A stretch of 64,000 nt of DNA from Sabulicella rubraurantiaca (GCF_017355885.1 NZ_JAFEUU010000015.1:1-64000); one strand, 5' to 3'; positions 19,029 through 27,773 are shown, counted from the stretch's first letter. The notes: generated from the letters alone by a model not told the origin. A program made the numbers and translations.

Positions 19029-19075
19029 ACCGATATGTACTGGGACCCCCGGTTCCGCGTCTCTGCATCCACAGA
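19029..19075. repeat. Diverged 46-base motif, copy B
   Basis: This is the partner of the stretch at 5922-5968, about two thirds identical without gaps. It again lies just outside a terminator hairpin and a minus-strand serine-recombinase C-terminus. Confidence 0.4.
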
Positions 19076-19082
19076 CACTTGC

Positions 19083-19114
19083 AAAACCCCCAACGCCACC
19101 ACGCTGGGGGTTTT
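19083..19114. terminator. Rho-independent terminator hairpin
   Basis: AAAACCCCCA (19083-19092) pairs perfectly with TGGGGGTTTT (19105-19114) over a 12-base loop. It can work in either direction because of the A and T ends. It lies beside the recombinase remnant on the minus strand. Confidence 0.7.
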
Positions 19115-19490
19115 CGCTTGTTCCGCGCTTGCCGCAGCGCGCGGCGGCACCGCCGGGTCGCCCTCGGTCTCGAGCCAGACACCGTCTGGCGCCGCGAGAC
19201 CGGGGAGGATCTTGATTCCGCGGATCAGGCTGCGCACCACCTGCAGCGCCTCGCCGGCCTCGGGGCTGCCGCCACCCACACCTGCTCCAGCTCCGCGACC
19301 TTGCGCCGATAGGCCTGGGCCGGCGCCGGATGGAGCAGGGCAGGGACTTCCGGCTGAGATTTCGCCAGCTCTACGAGGAGCGCCTCGATGGCAGTTCGCT
19401 CGTCCTCTAAAGCCTACATTCGGTCCTGCAACTGCGGGGATGGCGCGCCCTCCGCGGTGGCATCGACGAAGCCCTACAATGCCCAGTCGA
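19115..19490 (-). pseudogene. Serine recombinase C-terminal remnant with stop and frameshift
   Basis: The minus strand reads [19 protein letters not shown], a TAG stop, then [37 protein letters not shown]. After a frame change near 19280 it continues as [20 protein letters not shown] and IKILPG. This matches the coiled-coil and final strand of large serine recombinases. The stop and the frameshift make it inactive, and the catalytic domain is missing. It lies immediately upstream of the terC gene, on the other strand. Another fragment of the same kind of enzyme lies on the far side of terC. Confidence 0.6.
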
Positions 19491-19589
19491 AGAGAGGGTG
19501 TGCGCGGTCGAATGGCATCCGCTGCGGAACGAAGCCTCGCTGATGGCGTTCAGTCGCTGACGCTATGCCAGGCCAAGGACCTCAAGCCG

Positions 19590-20378
19590 ATGGATAACCT
19601 CATGGTTCTCGCAGGCGACCCAGCCGCCTGGGCGGCGCTCGGGACGCTGATCGCCATGGAAGTGGTCCTCGGGATCGACAACCTGCTCTTCATCTCAATC
19701 CTGACCAACAAGCTGCCCGAACACCAAAGGTCACAGGCGCGCCTCATCGGTATCGGCGCCGCCCTGGGGCTGCGCCTCGTCCTGCTCAGCCTCGTCTTCA
19801 TCATCGTGCAGCTGACCGAGCCGGTGGTGACCTTGTTCGGACAGGGCTTCTCCTGGCGCGACATCATCCTCATCGCGGGTGGGCTCTTCCTGGTCTGGAA
19901 GGCGACCAAGGAAATCCACCACAATGTGGACCCGCACCCGGGTCCCGACATGTTCGGCGACAAGGGCGGTGCCGGCACCATCGGTTATTCCGCAGCGATT
20001 GGGCAGATCCTCCTCCTGGACCTGGTTTTCTCTGTGGACAGCATCATCACGGCCGTCGGCATGACAGATTACGTCGAGATCATGGTGATCGCGGTGGTGG
20101 TGACGGTGATCGTCATGCTCGTGGCGGCGAACCCGCTCGGCAACTTCATCAGCCAGAACCCGACGGTGGTGATGCTGGCCCTCTCCTTCCTCCTGATGAT
20201 CGGCATGACGCTGATTGCCGAGGGCTTCGGGGTGAAGGTGCCAAAGGGCTACATCTACGCTGCCATGGCCTTCTCGGCAGCGGTGGAGGCGCTGAACATG
20301 CTGTCGCGGCGCGCGAGGATGCGCGGAGTGAAGAGGGGGCACGGGCACCTGTCAAACGGTGAGCGCGGGACGCCATGA
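19590..20378 (+). CDS. TerC-family integral membrane protein
   Basis: This 262-residue inner-membrane protein has about seven hydrophobic helices. TerC marks are [20 protein letters not shown] near the start and [20 protein letters not shown] in the middle. Both carry acidic residues inside membrane segments, thought to bind metal ions. Family members are linked to manganese export at secretion sites and to tellurite resistance. The ATG at 19590 is chosen because AAGGA precedes it and the membrane domain starts at once; the frame is open far upstream across recombinase debris. It stands alone between two recombinase remnants, so its arrival or survival may be tied to a mobile element. Confidence 0.85.
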   Translation: MDNLMVLAGDPAAWAALGTLIAMEVVLGIDNLLFISILTNKLPEHQRSQARLIGIGAALGLRLVLLSLVFIIVQLTEPVVTLFGQGFSWRDIILIAGGLFLVWKATKEIHHNVDPHPGPDMFGDKGGAGTIGYSAAIGQILLLDLVFSVDSIITAVGMTDYVEIMVIAVVVTVIVMLVAANPLGNFISQNPTVVMLALSFLLMIGMTLIAEGFGVKVPKGYIYAAMAFSAAVEALNMLSRRARMRGVKRGHGHLSNGERGTP

Positions 20379-20668
20379 CGTCCCTCCTTGCCGATCACTG
20401 TGCGCGCGGACCGGAGTTAGGAACTCTCTCGCAGGACAGCCACCTGATCAACCATGACACCGGGCGTGGTGCCCTCCTTCGCCGAGTGCTCCTAGTTGCG
20501 GAGGGCCGGAGTGAGGCCTGGTTGCGCGCATTCCTGCTGCGCCATCCAGCACTCTGCCTGCCGGCGAAACTGATCCGCCATTCGCCAAGCCGATCCCCAT
20601 CGCCCGCGAACCGAGCACGCCGGCTGGCCAGATCGATGCGCTGTTCCTGACCCGCGACGGTGGTACCC

Positions 20669-20865
20669 CATGCGGTCGTGCACCAAGGCCACCGGGGCGC
20701 CGTTCGCCAAGGCGCCCACTAGTCGGTCCAGCTGCCGATGTGCGGTCTCGAGCTCCGTGCGCTGCTGCGCCCCCCGGCGCTGGCTGCGGCCGCCAGCCGG
20801 TTCCACTCCTCGGTGAAGGCCTCAACAAAGGCGGCGAAGAGATCGCGGTTCACCCAGGACTCACT
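20669..20865 (-). pseudogene. Serine recombinase fragment, frameshifted
   Basis: The minus strand reads [20 protein letters not shown] and AAAASAGG. After a frame change near 20775 it continues as AQQRTELETAHRQLDRLVGA and LANGAPVALVHDRM. This is the segment following the zinc ribbon in large serine recombinases. Its last part covers the same region (GAP...DRM) as the start of the 19115-19490 remnant. The two therefore come from different gene copies. Confidence 0.55.
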
Positions 20866-20945
20866 TCGTCATTGCGATCCGGCCATGGCCCTGGCGATAC
20901 TGCGGCCATGGTGCGGTTCGGGCCTGCACGAGGGAGGAGTTCACG

Positions 20946-21407
20946 ATGGTGACGCTAAACGTCAACGGGCGAAGCGTGCAGGTGGATGCCGATCCGGACA
21001 CCCCCCTGCTCTGGGCCATCCGCGACCATGTTGGGCTGACCGGCACGAAGTATGGCTGTGGCATCGCCCAGTGCGGCGCCTGCACCGTCCATATTGACGG
21101 GCAGGCCGTCCGCTCCTGTGCCCTCCCGCTCTCCGCGGTGGAGGAAAGCCAGAAGATCGTGACGATCGAGGGGCTTTCGCCCGACGGCAACCATCCGCTC
21201 CAGGTCGCCTGGCGTGCGCTGGACGTGCCGCAATGCGGGTTCTGCCAGTCCGGCATGCTGATGGCTGCCGCCGCGCTGCTGACCCAGAAGCCGCGCCCGA
21301 CCGATGAGGAGATCAACGAGGCCGTCACGAATATCTGCCGCTGCGGCACCTATAGCCGGGTTCGCGCCGGCATCCGCCAAGCCGCCGAAGGCGGCATCTC
21401 GGGTTGA
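20946..21407 (+). CDS. 2Fe-2S subunit of a molybdenum hydroxylase (IorA-like)
   Basis: This 153-residue small subunit carries two [2Fe-2S] clusters. The plant-ferredoxin-type cluster is [18 protein letters not shown] plus a later Cys (residues about 38-60). The second is CGFCQSGM and CRCGTY (about 98-135). In two-subunit oxidoreductases it passes electrons from the molybdenum site to an outside acceptor. There is no FAD subunit here, so a cytochrome or quinone acceptor is likely. The ATG at 20946 follows AGGGAGGAG. The large subunit begins 14 bases after its stop. Together they head an operon that goes on into Sox genes. Confidence 0.9.
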   Translation: MVTLNVNGRSVQVDADPDTPLLWAIRDHVGLTGTKYGCGIAQCGACTVHIDGQAVRSCALPLSAVEESQKIVTIEGLSPDGNHPLQVAWRALDVPQCGFCQSGMLMAAAALLTQKPRPTDEEINEAVTNICRCGTYSRVRAGIRQAAEGGISG

Positions 21408-21421
21408 GGGAGAGGCACGCC

Positions 21422-23599
21422 ATGACGACGCTGAACGCCTTGCGCCCCTCCCGCCGGGGGCTTCTGAAGGGCGCTGCGGGCGCGGTGCTGCTCGGGTTCC
21501 ACCTGCCTTCGCGGCAGGCCGCGGCCCAGGGCGCGTCCGCCGCATCCCCGCCCGAGCTGAACGCCTGGGTGGTGGTTCACCCGGATGACCGCGTGGTGCT
21601 TCGCATGGCGAAGACCGAGATGGGTCAGGGTGTCCGGACGGGCCTCGCGCAAATGTTCGCGGAGGAGATGCACTGCGACTGGTCGAAGCTCTCGACCGAA
21701 TACGTCACGCCGGGGCAGAGCCTCGCCCGGAGCCGGGTCTGGGGCAACTTCCTGACCGCAGGCAGCCAGGGCATCCGCTCGAGCCAGGAGATCGTGCGCA
21801 AGGGCGGTGCCGCGGCGCGGATGATGCTGATCCAGGCCGCCGCCACGCGCTGGGGCGTGCCCGCCGCCGAGTGCTCGGCAAAGGACAGCGTGATCACCCA
21901 TGCGGGCAGCGGGCGCACGCTGCGCTACGCCGAGGTCGTGGCGGAGGCCGCGCGCCTCACGCCGCCGGCCGACGTGCTGCTGAAGGATCCGGGGCAGTGG
22001 ACGGTGATCGGCAGGCCGATCGCGCGCCTGGACACGGCAGACAAGACCACCGGCAAGCAGGTCTATGGCCAGGACCTGCGGATGCCCGGCATGCTCGTCG
22101 CGGTGCCGCGGCGCTGCCCCGTCTTCGGTGGCACGGTGAGGTCCTTCGACGCGGCGGCAGTGTCCGGCCGGCCCGGCGTGCGCCACGTCCTGAAGGTGGG
22201 CGATTCCGCGGTCGCGGTGGTCGCCGACACCTTCTGGCAGGCCAAGACCGCGCTCGATGCTCTGCCGGTGGAGTGGGACACTGGCGAGAATAGCCGCGTC
22301 TCCTCCGAGACGATCTCCGCCATGCTGGATGAGGGGCTGACGGCGCGCGAGGCCTTCATCGGCAACCAGCAGGGCGATGCGCGGGCGGCCATCGCCGGCG
22401 CGACCCGTCGGATCGAGGCGACCTACTCCTACCCCTACCAGAACCACGCCCCGATGGAGCCGATGAACGCGACGGTGGTGTGGACTCCTGAGCGCTGCGA
22501 TGTCTGGTGCCCGACCCAGAACGGCGAGGCCGCGCTGGCCGCCGCCGCGCAGGCGGCCGGCCTGCCGCAGACGGCTTGCGACATCCACCGCGTGGACCTC
22601 GGCGGCGGCTTCGGCCGGCGCACGGTGCATGACTGGTTGGCGGATGCGGTCCTGATCGCGCGGCAGGTGCCGGGCACGCCGATCAAGACCATGTGGACGC
22701 GCGAGGAGGACATGGTGCAGGGGCGCTACCACCCTGTCACCAAGTGCCGCCTCGTCGCGGGCCTCGATGCGGAGAACCGGATCGTCGGGCTGCACATGCG
22801 CATCTCCGGCCAGTCCATCCTGGCCACCGCCTTCCCGGGCGGCCTGCAGAACGGGCGCGACCCCGTGCAGTTCCAGGGGCTGAATCCCAGCGGCGCGGAA
22901 AGCGCCATCGGCTATACCTTCCCCAATCTGCTGATTGACCACGCGATGCGGAACCCGCACGTGCCCGCCCACTTCTGGCGGGGCGTGAACCACAACCAGA
23001 ACGCCATCTACCTCGAATGCTTCCTCGACGAGGTGGCGCATGCGACCAACCAGGACCCACTGGCGCTGCGCCGGTCGCTAATGGCGAACCACCCGAAGCA
23101 CTTGGCCGTGCTGAACGCAGTCGCGGAGCGGATCGGCTGGGGGACGCCGGCGCCGGCCGGCATCCATCGCGGCATCGCGCAGCAGATGGGCTTCGGCAGC
23201 TATGTCGCCGCCGCGGCCGAGGTCTCGGTCGACCGCGGGGAGCTGAAGGTGCATCGCATCGTCGCGGCAACGGATTGTGGCCACGCGGTCAACCCCCGCC
23301 AGATCGAGATGCAGGTGGAAGGCTCATTCGTCTACGGCCTCTCCGCCATGCTGTATGGCGCGTGCACGGTGAAGGACGGCGCGATCGAGCAGACGAACTT
23401 CGACACCTACAACGTGATGCGCCTGGGCGAGATGCCGAAGGTCGAGACCATCATCCTGCCGTCCGGAGGCTTCTGGGGCGGCGTGGGCGAGCCGACGATC
23501 ATGGTTGCGGCGCCAGCGGTGCTGAACGCGGTCTTCGCCGCGACCGGCCGCCGCATCCGCGACATGCCACTGGGGGATCAGCTTCGACAACCGGGCTGA
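21422..23599 (+). CDS. Molybdopterin large subunit (IorB-like aldehyde oxidase family)
   Basis: This 725-residue molybdenum hydroxylase has a Tat signal at the start (RPSRRGLLKGAAGAVLLGF), so the complex should be exported folded to the periplasm. Family marks are KTEMGQGVRTGLAQMFAEE, DLGGGFGRR and the catalytic Glu in WGGVGEPTIMVAAPA near the C-terminus. Known relatives hydroxylate isoquinoline or oxidise aldehydes. Nothing in the sequence fixes the substrate. The ATG at 21422 is used; a TTG at 21404 is in frame but would lengthen the Tat signal needlessly. Only one base separates its stop from the soxX start. The Sox neighbours raise the idea of a sulfur-linked role, which is inference. Confidence 0.88.
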   Translation: MTTLNALRPSRRGLLKGAAGAVLLGFHLPSRQAAAQGASAASPPELNAWVVVHPDDRVVLRMAKTEMGQGVRTGLAQMFAEEMHCDWSKLSTEYVTPGQSLARSRVWGNFLTAGSQGIRSSQEIVRKGGAAARMMLIQAAATRWGVPAAECSAKDSVITHAGSGRTLRYAEVVAEAARLTPPADVLLKDPGQWTVIGRPIARLDTADKTTGKQVYGQDLRMPGMLVAVPRRCPVFGGTVRSFDAAAVSGRPGVRHVLKVGDSAVAVVADTFWQAKTALDALPVEWDTGENSRVSSETISAMLDEGLTAREAFIGNQQGDARAAIAGATRRIEATYSYPYQNHAPMEPMNATVVWTPERCDVWCPTQNGEAALAAAAQAAGLPQTACDIHRVDLGGGFGRRTVHDWLADAVLIARQVPGTPIKTMWTREEDMVQGRYHPVTKCRLVAGLDAENRIVGLHMRISGQSILATAFPGGLQNGRDPVQFQGLNPSGAESAIGYTFPNLLIDHAMRNPHVPAHFWRGVNHNQNAIYLECFLDEVAHATNQDPLALRRSLMANHPKHLAVLNAVAERIGWGTPAPAGIHRGIAQQMGFGSYVAAAAEVSVDRGELKVHRIVAATDCGHAVNPRQIEMQVEGSFVYGLSAMLYGACTVKDGAIEQTNFDTYNVMRLGEMPKVETIILPSGGFWGGVGEPTIMVAAPAVLNAVFAATGRRIRDMPLGDQLRQPG

Positions 23600-23600
23600 A

Positions 23601-24044
23601 ATGCGAGGGGTCGCGCCCGTGCTGGCCCTGACCCTTCTCGCCGGCCTGGCGGTGGGACAGGTGGCGCCCTTTACGGTGACAGGGGACGCCATCGAGGCGC
23701 CGCTGGATGGGCTGCTGGGCGACCCGGTGCGGGGCGAGGCGGTGGTTCGGAATCGGGAGAATGCGAATTGCCTGATCTGCCATTCCATCCCCGGCACGGC
23801 CGAACGCTTCATGGGGGAGATCGGGCCACCGCTCGCGGGCGTGGGGTCACGCCTGAGCCCGGGGCAGATCCGGCTTCGCGTGGTGGACCCGACATTGTGG
23901 AACCCGCAGGCGGTCATGCCGGCTTATCACCGCACGGAAGGACTGGTGCGGGTGGACCCGCGATACCGCGGCCACCCGGTCCTGACAGCCCAGGAGGTGG
24001 AGGACGTGGTGGCCTATCTGAGCGCGCTGGAGGCCCCGAGGTGA
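23601..24044 (+). CDS. soxX: Sulfur-oxidation cytochrome c SoxX
   Basis: This 147-residue periplasmic cytochrome has a signal peptide (VLALTLLAGLAVGQ). One heme site is NCLICH at about residue 55, and the probable distal Met lies in NPQAVMPAYHR. With SoxA it links thiosulfate or another sulfane to the SoxY cysteine. The motifs GEAVVRNRENANCLICHSIP and IGPPLAGVGSRLSPGQIRLR are typical of SoxX. It shares a TGATG overlap with soxY, so translation is probably coupled. Confidence 0.9.
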   Translation: MRGVAPVLALTLLAGLAVGQVAPFTVTGDAIEAPLDGLLGDPVRGEAVVRNRENANCLICHSIPGTAERFMGEIGPPLAGVGSRLSPGQIRLRVVDPTLWNPQAVMPAYHRTEGLVRVDPRYRGHPVLTAQEVEDVVAYLSALEAPR

Positions 24045-24481
24045 TGACGACGCTGTCCCGTCGTGCGGTGCTGGCGGTTCCCCTCGCGGCCGCCGCTGTC
24101 CCCGGCTCGGCGGCGGAGGACTTCGCTGCGGCGACGAGCGCCATCCTCGCCGGCCGCATCCCGGCAGAGGAAGGAATCACCTTGGAGATTCCGCCGCTGT
24201 CGGAGAACGGGAACTCGGTGGACCTCTCGGTCCGGGTGAACAGCCCCATGACGGCCGAGAACCACATCACCGCCATTCATATCCTGGCAGAGAAGAATCC
24301 TATTCCGCTTGTCGCCACCTTCTCGCTCACGCCGCGAGCCGGGCGGGCTGAGGTCGCCACCCGCATCCGCTTGGCCACCAGCCAGACGATCGTCGCGATC
24401 GCCGAGACGAGCCAGGGCGCGGTCCACCGAGCCGCGCGCGAGGTGATCGTCGTGCTCGGCGCTTGCGTGGAGACGGGATAG
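24044..24481 (+). CDS. soxY: Sulfur carrier protein SoxY with unusual C-terminus
   Basis: This 145-residue carrier has an RR-type signal (LSRRAVLAVPLAAAAVPGSA). SoxY normally holds sulfur intermediates on a Cys in a flexible C-terminal GGCGG arm and works as a dimer with SoxZ. The core matches the family: PPLSENGNSVDLSVRVNSPM, and HILAEKNPIPLVATFSLTPR. The tail here is VVLGACVETG, so the Cys is kept but the Gly-rich arm is altered and three residues longer. Since the reading frame is intact and ends two bases before the soxZ start, this is probably genuine. Whether the arm still reaches SoxAX is open. Confidence 0.88.
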   Translation: MTTLSRRAVLAVPLAAAAVPGSAAEDFAAATSAILAGRIPAEEGITLEIPPLSENGNSVDLSVRVNSPMTAENHITAIHILAEKNPIPLVATFSLTPRAGRAEVATRIRLATSQTIVAIAETSQGAVHRAAREVIVVLGACVETG

Positions 24482-24483
24482 CC

Positions 24484-24813
24484 GTGCAGCCGGTTCCTAT
24501 CACCGCGCGGATCACGCTTCCGCCTTCCGCACAGCGGGGAGAGGTGGTGACAGTGCGCGTCCTGGTTCGCCACCCGATGGAGCGCGCGGTGGACGCACCG
24601 GGGCTGACGCCGGTGCCGCGGAAGATCCTCCACACGTTGCGTGTCACCTATTCCGGGGAGGAGGTGTTTCGCATGGCGCTTTCTCCCGGCATCGCCGCGA
24701 ACCCCTATCTGGAATTCACGACGATTGCCACGGATACGGGCGACCTCGTCTTCACCTGGGAGGAGGATGGAGGGACGATCTACCGGCGCGAGGCGCGCTT
24801 GGTCGTAACATGA
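24484..24813 (+). CDS. soxZ: Sulfur carrier partner SoxZ
   Basis: This 109-residue protein without signal peptide matches SoxZ, the partner that is exported bound to SoxY. Marks are ARITLPPSAQRGEVVTVRVL, VRHPMERA and the end block FTWEEDGGTIYRREARLVV. GTG at 24484 lies two bases after the soxY stop and fits the family length. Its TGA overlaps the soxA ATG as ATGA. Confidence 0.9.
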   Translation: MQPVPITARITLPPSAQRGEVVTVRVLVRHPMERAVDAPGLTPVPRKILHTLRVTYSGEEVFRMALSPGIAANPYLEFTTIATDTGDLVFTWEEDGGTIYRREARLVVT

Positions 24814-25547
24814 CTCGCGGCTGGCGGAAGCTGCTGCCGCTTCTCGCCCTTCTTCTCGGGGCCGCGGATGTCCGGCCGACGCAGGATTATCTCTCGCCCG
24901 AGATCCGCGCAGCGCAGGAGGATCCTTCGCGCCACCCCGGCTGGCTCTGGGTTGAAGAGGGTGAGGCATTGTGGGGCAGGGGGGAGCCGTCCTGCGCCGC
25001 CTGCCACGGAAACATTGCTGGCATGGCGGGGGTGGCCGCGCGCTATCCCTTGGTTGCCACGGATGGCGCGCTGCTGGACCTGGAGGGGCGGATCGAGCGA
25101 TGCCGGACGCAGCACCAGGGGGAGTCCGCCTTTGGCCGGGAAAGCGAGCCACTGCTGGCCCTGGCGGCGGCCATAGCGCTGCAGTCCCGCGGAATGCCTG
25201 TCGCCGTGGCGACCGATGGACCGGCCGCCGCCTTCCTGGAGGAGGGGCGTCACTTCTACGAGACGCGGCAAGGGCAGTTGAACCTGTCCTGCGGCCAGTG
25301 CCACGACAACAATGCGGGTCGGCGACTACGGGGCGATGTGATCTCCAACGGCCTCGGCACCGGGTACCCGGCCTATCGGCTGGAGTGGAACACGATGGGC
25401 TCGCTGCACCGCCGTCTCAGGGCATGCTCGCTCGGGGTGAGGGCGGAACAGTTCCCCTTGGGCTCGCGGGAGTACCTCACGCTTGAACTGTTCCTCGCCA
25501 GCCGCGCGAACGGGCTCCCGGTCGAAGCGCCCGGGCTGCGGCGATGA
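24810..25547 (+). CDS. soxA: Sulfur-oxidation diheme cytochrome SoxA
   Basis: This 245-residue periplasmic cytochrome has a short signal peptide (LLPLLALLLGAADV). Heme sites are CAACH near residue 63 and CGQCH near 165. The probable Cys heme ligand and active site is in LRACSLGVRAEQF near 210. With SoxX it would form the SoxAX enzyme that conjugates thiosulfate to SoxY. The pattern WNTMGSLHRRLRACSLGVRA is diagnostic. It overlaps soxZ upstream and the small cytochrome gene downstream by four bases each. Confidence 0.9.
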   Translation: MTRGWRKLLPLLALLLGAADVRPTQDYLSPEIRAAQEDPSRHPGWLWVEEGEALWGRGEPSCAACHGNIAGMAGVAARYPLVATDGALLDLEGRIERCRTQHQGESAFGRESEPLLALAAAIALQSRGMPVAVATDGPAAAFLEEGRHFYETRQGQLNLSCGQCHDNNAGRRLRGDVISNGLGTGYPAYRLEWNTMGSLHRRLRACSLGVRAEQFPLGSREYLTLELFLASRANGLPVEAPGLRR

Positions 25548-25822
25548 TCCGCGCGATCCTGCCTCTTGTTCTCCTCACCACCGCCGCTGCTGCGCAGCCC
25601 ACGAGCAACGTGGCCGAGGGCTGCGTCGCTTGCCACGGCCCACGCGGCGCGGGATCCGGATCGGTGCCGCCCCTCGCCGGCCGGGACGCGGCGGAGCTTG
25701 CCGCCGCCATGGCCGCATTTCGCGCGAATGAGCGGCCAGCGACCATCATGAACCGGATCGCGAGGGGCTACACCGAAGCGGAAATTGCCGCTGCCATCGC
25801 CTATTTCTCAGAGCTGCGATGA
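25544..25822 (+). CDS. Small c-type cytochrome, FccA-like
   Basis: This 92-residue monoheme cytochrome has a signal peptide (ILPLVLLTTAAAAQ), a heme site CVACHG near residue 27, and a probable Met ligand in PATIMNRIARGYTEAEI. Such short class I cytochromes are the heme subunit of flavocytochrome c sulfide dehydrogenase. The flavoprotein follows directly with a 4-base ATGA overlap. Another role, as electron acceptor of the molybdenum hydroxylase upstream, is possible but unproven. Confidence 0.85.
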   Translation: MIRAILPLVLLTTAAAAQPTSNVAEGCVACHGPRGAGSGSVPPLAGRDAAELAAAMAAFRANERPATIMNRIARGYTEAEIAAAIAYFSELR

Positions 25823-27102
25823 CCGTTCCTGTTCCCCGTCGCGCTCTCCTCAGCGCCAGCGCCAGCGCCAGCGTCGCAGCGCCGGCGCTGGTTCGCGCGC
25901 AGGGCGCGGCTCGGTTGCTGGTGATCGGGGGCGGCTTCGGTGGCGCGACAGCTGCATCCTACGCGCGACGCGAATACCCATGGCTCGACGTGACGCTGGT
26001 GGAGCAGCAGACGCGGTACATCACCTGCCCCTATTCCAACCGTGTCCTGGCAGGTGATCTTGCCCTCGCTGACATCACCCACGGATACGAAGGCCTGCGC
26101 GCCCGTGGCGTGCGGGTGATCCACGATCGCGCCCTCCACCACGACCCCGTGGCGCGCAGCGTGCGCCTCGGCGGCGGAGAAGCCCTCTCCTATGACCGCC
26201 TGATCCTCTCCCCCGGCATTACGCTGCGTCACAACGCGATCGAGGGCTATGACGAGGCCGCGGCGGAGCGGATGCCCCACGCCTGGATCGCTGCTGACGG
26301 TGCGCAGATCGCGCTCCTGCGGCGGCAGTTGGAAGCCATGCCGGATGGCGGCGTCGTCGGCCTCGTCATTCCGGCGAACCCCTATCGGTGTCCGCCCGGT
26401 CCCTATGAGCGGATCAGCTTGATCGCCAGCTATCTCTCCAGGCACAAGCCGCGTTCCAAAATTCTCGCCCTCGACGCGAAGGACACCTTTTCCAAGCAGG
26501 CGCTGTTCCAGGACGCTTGGCGAGCCCTCTATCCCGGCATGATCGAATGGATCTCCGCCACGAATGACGGGCGCGTGGTCCGAGTGGACCCCGGGGCCAT
26601 GGTTCTGGAAACCGAGTTCGGCACCCGCCACCGGGTGGACGTGGCAAACGTCATACCGCCGCAGTCGGCCGCTTCCATCGTGACCGACGCCGGGCTAGCC
26701 GGGCGCACGGGCTGGGTGCCCGTCAACCCGCAGACGCTGGAGTCACGTACCGAGCCCGGCGTTCACGTGGTAGGAGACGCGATGTTCCCCGGCCCCATGC
26801 CGAAGTCCGGCTTCCTTGCCAACTCCGAGGCCAAGGCCGCGGTGGCTGCGGCCGCTGCCCTGCTGCGCGGAGAGGCGCCGCCAGAGCCGATCTTTGTCAA
26901 CACCTGCTACTCGCATGTCGGGCCGGACTACGCGATCTCGGTGGCGAACATCTTCCGCGCGGACGCGGAAAGCCGCAGCTTCCAAGAGGTTCCGGGCTCG
27001 GGGGGCACCTCCCCCCGCGGCAACATACCGGAGCAGCGGCGGCTGGAGGCCCTGCATGCCGATGGCTGGTACGCCAGCATGACCCGTGACATCTTTGGCT
27101 GA
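25819..27102 (+). CDS. fccB: Flavocytochrome c sulfide dehydrogenase flavoprotein (FccB/SoxF)
   Basis: This 427-residue FAD protein oxidises sulfide (or sulfane sulfur) in the periplasm and passes electrons to the cytochrome encoded just before it. An RR-containing signal (VPRRALLSASASASVAAPAL) suggests Tat export. The FAD fold is VIGGGFGGATAASYARR. The two cysteines expected for the redox disulfide lie in ITCPYSNRVL and NPYRCPPGPYERIS. The C-terminus has the FccB end domain (NTCYSHVGPDYAISVANIFR). It closes the eight-gene operon that began at 20946. SoxF is the alternative name. Confidence 0.9.
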   Translation: MTVPVPRRALLSASASASVAAPALVRAQGAARLLVIGGGFGGATAASYARREYPWLDVTLVEQQTRYITCPYSNRVLAGDLALADITHGYEGLRARGVRVIHDRALHHDPVARSVRLGGGEALSYDRLILSPGITLRHNAIEGYDEAAAERMPHAWIAADGAQIALLRRQLEAMPDGGVVGLVIPANPYRCPPGPYERISLIASYLSRHKPRSKILALDAKDTFSKQALFQDAWRALYPGMIEWISATNDGRVVRVDPGAMVLETEFGTRHRVDVANVIPPQSAASIVTDAGLAGRTGWVPVNPQTLESRTEPGVHVVGDAMFPGPMPKSGFLANSEAKAAVAAAAALLRGEAPPEPIFVNTCYSHVGPDYAISVANIFRADAESRSFQEVPGSGGTSPRGNIPEQRRLEALHADGWYASMTRDIFG

Positions 27103-27392
27103 CAGGGCCCGCACTGGATCTGCACGATGAGCCGCGCTGGCAGGTGGTCCGAAAGCCTGCTCGCAATACCCGCGTCCGGTGACTGAAGGGCGCTATCTCG
27201 CTGCCGATTTTGACGTCGTTGCCGGATGCATCATCCGCCTGCCCGATAAACTCCGCGCTGGACCGCTGCATGCCGTTCGTGTCGCCGACATGTCCATTGC
27301 GCATCCCGAATTGCTCGCCTCGGAGAAGAGAACTATCGGGTCAGCTGTCTTTCGAAAATTGCACCGGGACACTGATCCCTGCGATCACGGCA

Positions 27393-27740
27393 CTAACCGA
27401 ACAGGGCAAGACTGTCGTCGGGCACCTGCTCCCGCCGCTCGGCCAAGCCGTAGTCGCGCATCACCGCCGCCACCCTCAGCCGGTAGCCGGCGAAGATCCC
27501 GTCGCGGCCCGCGGCTTGCGAGGCGCGGTGCCCGGCATGGCAGCGCCAACCCGCGACCGCCTCCTCGTTCTCCCAGAAGGAGAGGCTCAGCAGCTTCTGT
27601 GGGTTGGTCAGGCTGCGGAAACGCTCAACCGAGATAAATCCGGGCATCTTCTCCAGCGCTGGCCTCAGCCGGGCGGCGTGGTCCAGATACTCGTCGAAGC
27701 GTCCCTCAGCGGGTTCGACTTCGAAGATGACGGCGATCAT
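27393..27740 (-). CDS. Antibiotic biosynthesis monooxygenase (ABM) family protein
   Basis: This 115-residue protein has a ferredoxin-like ABM fold: IAVIFEVEPAEGRFDEYLDH, PGFISVERFRSLTNPQKLLS and FWENEEAVAGWR. Members are cofactor-free oxygenases, or sometimes heme-degrading. No substrate is evident. The ATG at 27740 follows GGAGGGAGGAAG. It lies 33 bases downstream of the GNAT gene on the same strand and may be cotranscribed with it. Confidence 0.8.
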   Translation of the reverse strand: MIAVIFEVEPAEGRFDEYLDHAARLRPALEKMPGFISVERFRSLTNPQKLLSLSFWENEEAVAGWRCHAGHRASQAAGRDGIFAGYRLRVAAVMRDYGLAERREQVPDDSLALFG

Positions 27741-27773
27741 GGCGCTTCCTCCCTCCATGCCCTCTGGTTGGTA

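Noticed and set aside
19035-19589. N-terminal extension of TerC
   Set aside because: This part overlaps recombinase debris and a terminator; the membrane domain begins at ATG 19590.
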